From Microcaldota archaeon (GTDB lineage: Archaea > Micrarchaeota > Micrarchaeia > Anstonellales > J096): 8,288 bases of DNA. Below the pieces are notes generated by a model that did not search any database, was not told the DNA's origin, and was given only the letters and a program-made list of their open reading frames with translations. Position numbers and translations under genes: made by a program. Shown one piece after another: positions 1 to 5,276 of this stretch. The stretch lies in the NCBI GenBank assembly GCA_026396375.1, contig JAPLWW010000038.1:1-8288 (forward strand), read 5' to 3'. Position 1 is the first letter of the stretch. Each line of letters starts with the position of its first letter.

Positions 1-462
1 GTCATTGTAAAAGAAGTCGGGGAAGGCATAAGCAAGGGCGTAGCATTCAGGCTGGGAAAGATAGGCATCGAATGGATAGACATAGCAGGGTCAGGTGGCA
101 CAAGCTGGAGCAAGATAGAGTACATGAGGGGAGGGAAGCCCAAGGGATTTGAGGAATGGGGCATTCCCACGGCATTGTCTATAATCATGGCGTCCCCTTT
201 TGCCAAAATTATTGCGACAGGGGGCATAAGGAGCGGAATAGACGGGGCAAAGTCATTTGTCTTGGGCGCTGACATGTTCGGGGCCGCGATGCCATTCATC
301 AAGGCGCACTATGAAAAGAACCTCGATGAATTGATACAGGAATGGCTCACCCAGTTTAGGTATTCCATGTTCCTCACAGGTAGCAGGGACATCGGGGAGC
401 TGAAGAATTCATCATACCTTTTGAGGGGCTGGCTCAAGGAGTACAATGACCAGATGAACTGA
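1..462 (+). CDS. fni: Type 2 isopentenyl-diphosphate delta-isomerase, C-terminal part (5' end outside window)
   Basis: This is the C-terminal 153 residues of an FMN- and NADPH-dependent isomerase that interconverts isopentenyl and dimethylallyl diphosphate in the cytoplasm. The reaction supplies prenyl units for archaeal ether lipids. The reading frame is open from base 1. Visible family signatures are GSGGTSW followed by an acidic/arginine stretch, GIPTALS, and the FMN-phosphate-binding strand-turn GGIRSGIDGAKSFVLGAD. The C-terminal segment MFLTGSRDIGELK closes the TIM barrel. The C-terminus looks complete, so truncation is only by the window edge. The stop codon ends one base before the ATG of the downstream lipoprotein, so the two are probably co-transcribed and translationally coupled. 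The family assignment is firm; the coupling is inferred from spacing. Confidence 0.95.
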   Translation, partial: VIVKEVGEGISKGVAFRLGKIGIEWIDIAGSGGTSWSKIEYMRGGKPKGFEEWGIPTALSIIMASPFAKIIATGGIRSGIDGAKSFVLGADMFGAAMPFIKAHYEKNLDELIQEWLTQFRYSMFLTGSRDIGELKNSSYLLRGWLKEYNDQMN

Positions 463-463
463 A

Positions 464-1777
464 ATGAGGATCATTGCTTTTACAGCCATTATTCTTTTCC
501 TTCTTGCCTGCGGATGCATAGACAACCAAGAAGCCCAGAGTTCCCTTTCTTCCGATGAATGCATCAATTACTCATCATACGGATCAGGGCTTGGCTTTGA
601 CACCACAAGGCTTGCAGGCTTCCAGGACCAAGCCTTGGATTGCATAAAAAATAACAGGAGCTTCGATTCAGGAAGGATGCTTGCAACCCTTGATTCCTTC
701 AATTTGGGATTTGGCACAGGCATTCCCCAGATAGACAGGTTCAATCCTGTGCTTTCCAACAACCTTGCGATAAGGAGCAAGGCGATAAGGATGCTGGCAA
801 TGCGCAGGCTTAATGTTTCTTATGTCCCTGATTTTGGGCCATTGATGGAGGATATCCGCACCTATGGCTTAGAGTCCAATGGATACATGACTTGGTATGA
901 GGGAAGCGGCTATATTGTCTATACCCTGAATGCAATCCATGAGCTTAACTCTGCTTTTGGAAACTCATCGCTTTTGGATTTCGAGGCAAAGTCAGGAAAA
1001 TGGCTTAGCGACTTTTCTTTGCCCAACGGCGATCTTGCGCCAATAGCGGACACTGCGGTCGGATACAAATATTCGGAGCCAAGAATCAGGGAAGGCATTT
1101 TCTATAATGACCACGAGACTGCAGTGTTTTTTGGCAACGGAAGCGGATATCTTTTGGTAAGGCACCCTGTTGCAAATGCCAACGGCTCGACTGCAATCAG
1201 GAACAACCTTCACACCTCCTTTGACATGGGCTCAATATATCTATGGTACAACGGAAGCTGGAGAATAAGGCCAAATGGCTATCCTGGATATTCAATCAAG
1301 GTAGGGGAAAAGCTTGGAACAAAATATGACTGGAACATCCAGTCGGCTGATAAGATAGGTGCTGATTTTGAGCAATGGGACCTCAATTCAGGCAACGTTT
1401 TAGGATATTTCAATTCATGGAGATACCTCACGGTTGCGGAGTTCCCTGAAGATTACATAACAATGGCAGAATATCCCAACAGGTATGAAATTTTATTCAA
1501 GTACAGGCTAAACACCGGGCCGAACGGAGATTTTGAGAATTATTCAAGGAACGTTACAGTGTTCAAGAACAGCAAGAGGATTGAGGTGATTGACTACTGC
1601 AACTGCAACAGCTCTTCGTCATATCTCCTTGTTTCTGATGATGTTTCGGTGTCCTCCAATGGCACGGTTTCATACAGCTATGGCAAATGGTCCCCCGGAT
1701 TGGGAAAAGTAGAATCTTCAAAGAGGCTCAATGTATCAGGAAACGGAACAATTGACTATATTATAGAATGGGAATGA
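464..1777 (+). CDS. Surface lipoprotein with heparinase II/III-like features
   Basis: This is a 437-residue secreted protein. Residues 1-18 form a signal peptide with a short basic start, a hydrophobic core and a lipobox-like ACGC, which would place a lipidated Cys18 on the outer face of the membrane. The mature part holds 13 N-X-S/T sequons, as expected of an N-glycosylated archaeal surface protein. Two segments recall heparinase II/III-like polysaccharide lyases: PNGDLAPIADT (from residue 187), like the PDG-x-P-x-GD motif of the helical toroid, and NNLHTSF (residues 247-253, His250) leading into a beta-rich half, like the H-x-x-x-S-F motif at the start of their beta-sandwich. This homology is my inference; catalytic activity is not shown. 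The ATG lies one base after the isomerase stop with no Shine-Dalgarno, suggesting translational coupling. Alternatively it is a non-enzymatic surface glycoprotein. Confidence 0.8.
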   Translation: MRIIAFTAIILFLLACGCIDNQEAQSSLSSDECINYSSYGSGLGFDTTRLAGFQDQALDCIKNNRSFDSGRMLATLDSFNLGFGTGIPQIDRFNPVLSNNLAIRSKAIRMLAMRRLNVSYVPDFGPLMEDIRTYGLESNGYMTWYEGSGYIVYTLNAIHELNSAFGNSSLLDFEAKSGKWLSDFSLPNGDLAPIADTAVGYKYSEPRIREGIFYNDHETAVFFGNGSGYLLVRHPVANANGSTAIRNNLHTSFDMGSIYLWYNGSWRIRPNGYPGYSIKVGEKLGTKYDWNIQSADKIGADFEQWDLNSGNVLGYFNSWRYLTVAEFPEDYITMAEYPNRYEILFKYRLNTGPNGDFENYSRNVTVFKNSKRIEVIDYCNCNSSSSYLLVSDDVSVSSNGTVSYSYGKWSPGLGKVESSKRLNVSGNGTIDYIIEWE

Positions 1778-1779
1778 CT

Positions 1780-1799
1780 GATTATTTTTTCTAGTTTTT
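1780..1799 (+). terminator. T-rich terminator in convergent junction
   Basis: Right after the lipoprotein stop the + strand reads two T-runs (six and five T) separated by a short break, which fits archaeal U-tract termination. It overlaps the last codons of the convergent nucleotidyltransferase gene; only 13 bases separate the two stop codons. This is a prediction from composition only. Confidence 0.5.
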
Positions 1800-2189
1800 G
1801 GGTGAAGCCTTTTTTCCAAAAAGGCTCCTTTCAATGTCCTTCTTCATGCTATCTAACGTAAACATTATCTCAGTCCCGTCAAACAGATCAAGTATCTTAG
1901 GATCATCAACGGCATGCCTTGCGAGCTTTTCTATCATCAGGTCATCCGTCATGTGGTTTTCCAGGAACATCTTCCTGTATTCCTCCTTTGTAAGGAATCT
2001 TCCGCTTGGCTTTCCCTCATAAATTTCAACATCTCCAGCCAATGATTTCGCCTTCTCGATATCTTTTTTATCAACTATGATGTCAATGTCGTTCGGCTTT
2101 ATCCTGTAGCCATTAAGCAATAAGGCGTAGCTTCCGACAATGGTGTATTTGATTTTATTATTATCAAGCTCCTTGAGTTTTTCCTCCAT
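1791..2189 (-). CDS. Minimal nucleotidyltransferase-fold protein
   Basis: This 132-residue protein belongs to the DNA polymerase beta-type nucleotidyltransferase superfamily. Residues 18-37 hold the hallmark: VGS (Gly19-Ser20), a helix, then DID (Asp34 and Asp36), the metal-binding pair of the pattern hG[GS]-x(9-13)-Dh[DE]h. Such proteins move a nucleotide monophosphate onto a protein, RNA or small molecule. The target here is unknown. The rest is mostly helical with no second domain, the size of MNT-like minimal transferases that often act with a small partner. Its ATG directly follows the stop of the upstream zinc-ribbon gene, with a GAGG eight bases before the start, so the two are made together. 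It could act as a toxin-antitoxin or modification module; that is inference. Family confidence is high, function low. Confidence 0.85.
   Translation of the reverse strand: MEEKLKELDNNKIKYTIVGSYALLLNGYRIKPNDIDIIVDKKDIEKAKSLAGDVEIYEGKPSGRFLTKEEYRKMFLENHMTDDLMIEKLARHAVDDPKILDLFDGTEIMFTLDSMKKDIERSLFGKKASPKN
1806..1826. repeat. 9-bp inverted repeat at the 3' end of the nucleotidyltransferase gene
   Basis: The sequence AGCCTTTTT (1806-1814) and its exact reverse complement (1818-1826) flank a 3-base loop. It lies inside the last dozen codons of the minus-strand nucleotidyltransferase and just downstream of the lipoprotein on the + strand. A hairpin here could help stop transcription in either direction at this tight convergent junction. 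It resembles in shape the other T-rich hairpins of the window but shares less of their sequence. Confidence 0.5.
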
Positions 2190-2417
2190 TCATTTCGCCT
2201 CTACCCAGCCTTGGTTTGTCTCCTTTTGCTTGTCATAGACAACCCCTATGTGGCAAACCAGGCATCTGTACCAACAGTATTTCTTCCCGTTTTTCTCGAC
2301 AACAGTCACAACGTTCATCGCACCGTGCTTCTTGCAGAATGGGGCGTTGAACTTTCCATCCATTGAAAAGGACCTGTCCTTGAAAGCGCCCCTGTCCATG
2401 GGAATCCTGTATATCAT
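2190..2417 (-). CDS. Small zinc-ribbon protein
   Basis: This 75-residue protein has two knuckle-like ligand pairs, C28-x2-H31 and C52-x2-C55, with further Cys48 and His56 close by. The spacing of about 20 residues fits one zinc ribbon. No further domain is present and I do not recognise a named family; a role in binding nucleic acid or a protein partner is plausible only by analogy. Its stop codon abuts the ATG of the nucleotidyltransferase, giving a TGAATG junction, so it probably works with that enzyme. The first ATG (2417) lies 28 nt from the centre of a TATA-like element, which supports this start and a leaderless mRNA. An in-frame Met at residue 7 is a less supported alternative. Confidence 0.8.
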   Translation of the reverse strand: MIYRIPMDRGAFKDRSFSMDGKFNAPFCKKHGAMNVVTVVEKNGKKYCWYRCLVCHIGVVYDKQKETNQGWVEAK

Positions 2418-2440
2418 GCTCTTCTAATTTCCCATATACC

Positions 2441-2449
2441 ATTAAAAAC
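2441..2449 (-). promoter_or_regulatory. TATA box of the zinc-ribbon/nucleotidyltransferase unit, possibly shared with the divergent gene
   Basis: On the minus strand this reads GTTTTTAAT. Its centre is 28 nt upstream of the ATG at 2417, the distance at which archaeal transcription would start at the start codon itself. The same element read on the + strand would place a start near 2472, just before the next plus-strand gene. The intergenic space is only 67 bp, so the two promoters must overlap or share this box. Confidence 0.6.
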
Positions 2450-2470
2450 ATTTGTGTCAAAATCTAAGGT

Positions 2471-2476
2471 AAGGTG
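2471..2476 (+). promoter_or_regulatory. Shine-Dalgarno site for the cysteine-rich lipoprotein
   Basis: AAGGTG matches the archaeal 16S anti-Shine-Dalgarno (CACCU) and lies eight bases before ATG 2485. It overlaps the upstream in-frame GTG codon at 2476, which argues that GTG is not the start. This is one of the few genes here with a leader and a clear ribosome-binding site. Confidence 0.65.
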
Positions 2477-2484
2477 TGCAGAAC

Positions 2485-3327
2485 ATGAGAGGCATGATCG
2501 TAATAATCGCAATAGCGGCAGTATTCCTTTTTTCATTCGGATGCATCGAAGGAGGATGCACAACCAGCGCAGAATGCAAGACCTGGCAGATGTGCAACGA
2601 GACAAAGAACGCATGCGTGCCAAAGGCAGGCTACTGCATATCCTCCACTGATTGCTCCTCATGGCAAAGCTGCGACGGAAGGACGCATCTCTGCGTTGCA
2701 AAGGACGGAATGTGCTCAAAGGACGCGGATTGCTCGCTTTGGGAGTCATGCAACACCACAACAAACAAGTGCATTCTTTTACCGGATAAATGCGATTCCG
2801 ACACTGACTGCTCAAGCACTTTGATGGGATGCGAAATCAAGACTCATTCATGCATTGTAAAGGCAGGATTGTGCAAGAGCGACTTCAACTGCAATTCCTG
2901 GGAAGCGTGCAACCTTACGCTGGAGAAATGCATACCTGTCCTGGGAAAATGCAATTCCGACGGCGACTGCAAGTCCTGGGAGGCATGCACACTGAAGACG
3001 CACCTTTGCGCGGCAAAGGCAGGCTTCTGCAACACGGACGAGGAATGCAACGCCTGGAACTACTGCAACACTGCAACAAGGAAATGCGTCTCAAAGGCAG
3101 GGTTCTGCAATCTCAACTATGAGTGCAACGACTGGGAGTTCTGCAGCTCAAAGAAGCACATATGCGTCAACAGGAACGGCAAGTGCGACACCAATGCCAA
3201 TTGCGAGGACTGGCAGTACTGCAACGGCGTGAACAACACATGCATGCCAAGGGCCGGAAAGTGCGCGGTTGACAGCGACTGCCCGAAGGGAACAACCTGC
3301 AACTCACTGATCAACACATGCCAATGA
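2485..3327 (+). CDS. Cysteine-rich lipoprotein with ten 26-residue repeats
   Basis: This 280-residue secreted protein has a signal peptide (residues 1-19) and a lipobox-like SFGC that places Cys20 as the lipid anchor. The whole mature part is ten tandem repeats starting near residues 25, 51, 77, 103, 130, 156, 182, 208, 234 and 260. Each repeat follows C-x5-C-x5-C-x6-C-x6, with Trp three residues before the third Cys in eight of ten. Repeat 4 has one extra residue. With Cys20 the protein holds 41 cysteines, which implies extracellular disulfides, two per repeat. The last repeat (DCPKGTTC) recalls Dickkopf-N-like cysteine-rich modules, a weak resemblance. Binding or adhesion is inferred. ATG 2485 is chosen over GTG 2476 because AAGGTG (2471-2476) is a good Shine-Dalgarno eight bases upstream. 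Its stop overlaps the next gene's start. Confidence 0.88.
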   Translation: MRGMIVIIAIAAVFLFSFGCIEGGCTTSAECKTWQMCNETKNACVPKAGYCISSTDCSSWQSCDGRTHLCVAKDGMCSKDADCSLWESCNTTTNKCILLPDKCDSDTDCSSTLMGCEIKTHSCIVKAGLCKSDFNCNSWEACNLTLEKCIPVLGKCNSDGDCKSWEACTLKTHLCAAKAGFCNTDEECNAWNYCNTATRKCVSKAGFCNLNYECNDWEFCSSKKHICVNRNGKCDTNANCEDWQYCNGVNNTCMPRAGKCAVDSDCPKGTTCNSLINTCQ

Positions 3328-3878
3328 AATTAAGCAGGGAAGCCATTGACCTGATCATTGCAATCTTAATTTCCTTGGCCTCATTTGCCATTTTTCTTTT
3401 TATCCCCAGCAACTGGTTTGCAGGGCCTTTGGGGATCATTGGCTATCTTGCGGGATTTTTCCTTGCCTTGGTAAGCTCTGCAACTATTTTGTTGCCAGGG
3501 ACAATCCTTCCAACCATAGCAGCAATGGGGCTTTACTACAACCCTGCTGTTTTGGGCCTGCTCTGCGGTTTGGGAAGCGCGCTTGGCGAGCTTACAGGCT
3601 ACTATTTGGGCTATTACGGAAGGTCAACCTTCCACATAAACGGCAGCATCCCTGAGTTTGAGAGGCAGAAGAAATGGCTCCAGGAGTTCGAGTTTGTATT
3701 CTTATTCATAGTGGCATGCATACCAAACCCCTTCTTTGACATAGCCGGAATAGCAGCGGGAACCTTAAAAATCCCGGTTTGGAGGTTTTTCCTTCCTGTA
3801 TTCATAGGAAAGGCCATAAAATACGGTCTTACCGCCTATCTGGGATTGTCCATCTGGAACTGGGCCATAGGGGCATAA
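3324..3878 (+). CDS. VTT/DedA-like (SNARE-associated) membrane protein
   Basis: This 184-residue integral membrane protein has about five hydrophobic segments (roughly 9-27, 33-55, 57-72, 74-98, 124-146) plus a C-terminal one. It matches the VTT/DedA family by a re-entrant-like segment ending in LPGTILP (residues 57-63), by LGELTGYYLGYYGR (87-100), and by the second half-motif IPNPFFDIAGIAAG (133-146) followed by a Gly-Lys near 162. Family members are linked to lipid scrambling or transport across membranes; the substrate here cannot be read from sequence. The ATG overlaps the stop of the cysteine-rich lipoprotein as ATGA, so translation is coupled and a joint role at the cell envelope is likely. 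An ATG at 3318 is also in frame and would add two residues. Confidence 0.85.
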   Translation: MKLSREAIDLIIAILISLASFAIFLFIPSNWFAGPLGIIGYLAGFFLALVSSATILLPGTILPTIAAMGLYYNPAVLGLLCGLGSALGELTGYYLGYYGRSTFHINGSIPEFERQKKWLQEFEFVFLFIVACIPNPFFDIAGIAAGTLKIPVWRFFLPVFIGKAIKYGLTAYLGLSIWNWAIGA

Positions 3879-3884
3879 TAATCA

Positions 3885-3892
3885 TTTTTAAA
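3885..3892 (+). promoter_or_regulatory. TATA box for the gene at 3916
   Basis: TTTTTAAA centred at 3888.5 lies 27.5 nt before ATG 3916. At the usual archaeal spacing transcription would begin on the start codon, giving a leaderless mRNA. No Shine-Dalgarno is present between them. Confidence 0.7.
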
Positions 3893-3915
3893 CACTTCTA
3901 TACACATTATATACC

Positions 3916-4938
3916 ATGCAAATCCCAAAATTAGCATCTTCGCAGGCTCATCCTTTAGGCTTCCATAAGGCCCATCCGGCCAAGCGGGACCGAGACCCTC
4001 TAGTGGGTGGTCAAAATCCCAGATCTCAGAAGCAGCAGGCCGATCTTGAAACTCAGCTGATAAAGGTGGACTTTGAGCCCAGGGAGTCCAAGGCACCCTT
4101 GGTAATCCAACATGCATCTTCGCAGGCTCATCATAAGGCAGCCCATCCAGCCAAGCGGGACCAAGAGCCTCCATCGGATCAGAATGCCCGATCCCTTAGC
4201 CATGCCGATCTTGAAACCCAGCTGCTTAAGCCGGACTTCGAGCCAAGGGTAATCAGGTCAGCAAGCGATCTCAGGTCATTAAGGGATGATCCTAAATACA
4301 AGGATGCCATCATGCTTTCCCAGTCAATTTCGGAAACAAGGGCGCATGAAAGGGATGATAGGGAATGGACAAGATACCTCCACGATAAGCTGGCGAGATT
4401 GGAGGTCATATCCGATAAATTCTCCTATGCCCAGAAGACAAAGGCCAAATTTTTCAATGGCATGGTGATACTTGCGCGCAGGGTCAGCACCGATTTCCAG
4501 CATGAGCCAAAATTCAACGACCTGATCAAATTACTGGACATCATCGACAAAAAGAACCCTGTTGCCAGCGAAAGCGACAAAAGGCTGAAGATAGCCACGC
4601 TGAACACAGTCTCGGACATAGCGATGAACGACACCTTCGAGCCTTACATGATTTCGAAGATGATCGAGATTGCCGACGAGGCAGAGAATGCCTCGGACCT
4701 CATAAACAGGCTCAGGATATTTGAAAGCTACCTTGACAAGAGGGAGAACACGGTGAGCAAGCTGTACAAGACATTCCTTGCGTTCGGGGTCATCTGCGGA
4801 TACATAAAGAAGGAGGTCAACCTGTTCATAGGCAGCAAGTCCAGGGATCCAGTGTCCGATTTTGAAAACAGGGAGCAGTTCAAGGAGAAGCTCAAGGGGC
4901 TCAACAAGATGATCTCCGACCTGATAGAAAAGCTGTGA
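3916..4938 (+). CDS. Helical protein of unknown function with an N-terminal tandem duplication
   Basis: This 340-residue protein is soluble, without signal peptide, membrane segment or cysteine pairs. I do not recognise its family. Residues 7-56 and 67-111 are two copies of one module: both open with ASSQAH, contain AHPAKRD, and close with ADLETQL followed by DFEPR. These copies are hydrophilic and probably disordered linkers or docking segments. Residues 115-340 are predicted by eye to be almost all alpha-helix, rich in Asp, Glu, Lys and Arg, with one more hydrophobic helix around residues 288-300 (FLAFGVICGYI). The start is set by a TATA box 27 nt upstream. It stands alone, between a membrane-protein gene and a tRNA. 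The tandem module might bind a repeated partner; that is speculation. Confidence 0.82.
   Translation: MQIPKLASSQAHPLGFHKAHPAKRDRDPLVGGQNPRSQKQQADLETQLIKVDFEPRESKAPLVIQHASSQAHHKAAHPAKRDQEPPSDQNARSLSHADLETQLLKPDFEPRVIRSASDLRSLRDDPKYKDAIMLSQSISETRAHERDDREWTRYLHDKLARLEVISDKFSYAQKTKAKFFNGMVILARRVSTDFQHEPKFNDLIKLLDIIDKKNPVASESDKRLKIATLNTVSDIAMNDTFEPYMISKMIEIADEAENASDLINRLRIFESYLDKRENTVSKLYKTFLAFGVICGYIKKEVNLFIGSKSRDPVSDFENREQFKEKLKGLNKMISDLIEKL
3934..4249 (+). repeat. Intragenic tandem duplication (two copies)
   Basis: Copy 1 spans 3934-4084 and copy 2 spans 4114-4249. They begin with 19 identical bases and share further near-identical blocks at the end (CCGATCTTGAAAC is in both). The offset is 180 bp at the start and 165 bp at the end, so copy 2 has a net loss of five codons and the frame is preserved. 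The strong DNA identity suggests a recent event. Confidence 0.85.
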
Positions 4939-4940
4939 GC

Positions 4941-4952
4941 GCTTGAGCGCTT
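4941..4952. repeat. Short palindromic hairpin after the helical orphan gene
   Basis: Three bases after the stop, AGCGCTTGAGCGCT-like sequence forms a 5-bp stem with a 2-base loop (GCGCT-TG-AGCGC), part of a direct repeat GAGCGCTT. It has no following T-run, so a terminator role is weak. The rest of 4953-4988 shows only a 5-bp TGTCC/GGACA inverted repeat. Confidence 0.35.
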
Positions 4953-4988
4953 CGGCCAATCAGGAGATCTAATCTGTCCGGGACAAAG

Positions 4989-4997
4989 TTTTAAAAA
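4989..4997 (+). promoter_or_regulatory. TATA box for the tRNA
   Basis: TTTTAAAAA centred at 4993 would place transcription start near 5020, leaving a 5-6 nt leader before the mature 5' end at 5026, which RNase P would remove. Confidence 0.6.
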
Positions 4998-5025
4998 TTG
5001 AATCTCAGCTATTTATCAGAATAAG

Positions 5026-5161
5026 GCCAAGGTAGCTCAGTTGGCTTAGAGCGCTAGACTCATAAAAGTTTGTTTTATGAGTGCTGAGCCCTCGCGCGAG
5101 GGCGATGATATTTACGCTTTGGGTTATCTAGAGGTCGGGGGTTCGATCCCCCCCCTTGGCT
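5026..5161 (+). tRNA. tRNA-Met(CAU), intron-containing (elongator type; Ile2 not excluded)
   Basis: The cloverleaf is complete. The acceptor stem GCCAAGG (5026-5032) pairs with CCTTGGC (5154-5160). The D stem is GCTC/GAGC (5035-5038, 5049-5052). The anticodon stem CTAGA (5054-5058) pairs with TCTAG (5127-5131), and the T stem is GGGGG/CCCCC around the loop TTCGATC (5142-5148). With the intron 5065-5125 removed, the anticodon loop is CTCATAA, anticodon CAT at 5061-5063, with A37. The anticodon stem lacks the three G-C pairs of initiators, so elongator Met is favoured; CAU-reading isoleucine tRNA remains possible. The discriminator base is T5161, unusual for Met or Ile, where A is normal. CCA is not encoded. 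A TATA box lies 33 nt upstream. Confidence 0.92.
5065..5125 (+). other. 61-nt tRNA intron at 37/38 with canonical bulge-helix-bulge
   Basis: The splice sites fit the archaeal tRNA endonuclease motif. Central helix bases 5059-5062 (CTCA) pair with 5120-5123 (TGGG) as C-G, U-G, C-G, A-U. The 3-nt bulges are TA|A at the 5' site and TT|A at the 3' site, and an inner helix 5066-5069/5116-5119 (AAGT/GCTT) continues into the intron. The intron holds two more elements: an antisense copy of the anticodon loop at 5073-5082 and a 16-nt perfect palindrome at 5088-5103. Confidence 0.85.
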
Positions 5162-5167
5162 TAGCCC

Positions 5168-5192
5168 CTTTCTTTTTTGCGAAAAAAGAAAG
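5168..5192. repeat. 11-bp T-rich hairpin behind the tRNA
   Basis: CTTTCTTTTTT (5168-5178) and its exact reverse complement (5182-5192) flank a GCG loop, seven bases after the tRNA. The T-run of the left arm could terminate tRNA transcription. It belongs with the hairpins at 5277-5295 and 8104-8122: all three are preceded on the + strand by a run of C (AGCCCC, ACCC, AGCCCC). Confidence 0.75.
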
Positions 5193-5276
5193 CCGTCTAC
5201 GGTAAAGAAAAAAGCATTTGAAAAGAAAAAACTACATTTGCACGGGGCCCAGGTAAAAGCGTCAACGGAAAAACCC

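Noticed and set aside
2414..2840. Long open frames on the minus strand and in other frames across the cysteine-rich repeats
   Set aside because: They are by-products of regularly spaced TGC codons. Their proteins are unlike anything natural, and the + frame has signal peptide, Shine-Dalgarno and repeat structure.
2485..3327. CRISPR-like or satellite DNA array with a 78-bp period
   Set aside because: The repeat is in the protein: cysteine codons recur while the DNA between them differs widely. The frame stays open throughout.
4531..4959. 142-residue minus-strand frame opposite the helical orphan gene
   Set aside because: It has no promoter or Shine-Dalgarno. The + frame has a TATA box at 27 nt and codon use like its neighbours.
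5083..5112. Box C/D guide RNA inside the tRNA intron
   Set aside because: CTGA (5084-5087) and ATGATAT (5105-5111) resemble D and C boxes, but the C box deviates in two positions and order and spacing do not give a guide.
5061..5126. Alternative tRNA anticodons GGT or CGT (threonine) by shifting the intron
   Set aside because: Cutting one to four bases earlier would give CTGGTTA or CTCGTTA loops, and U73 fits threonine, but these leave U at position 37 and have no bulge-helix-bulge. The CAT reading has a complete 3-4-3 motif and A37.
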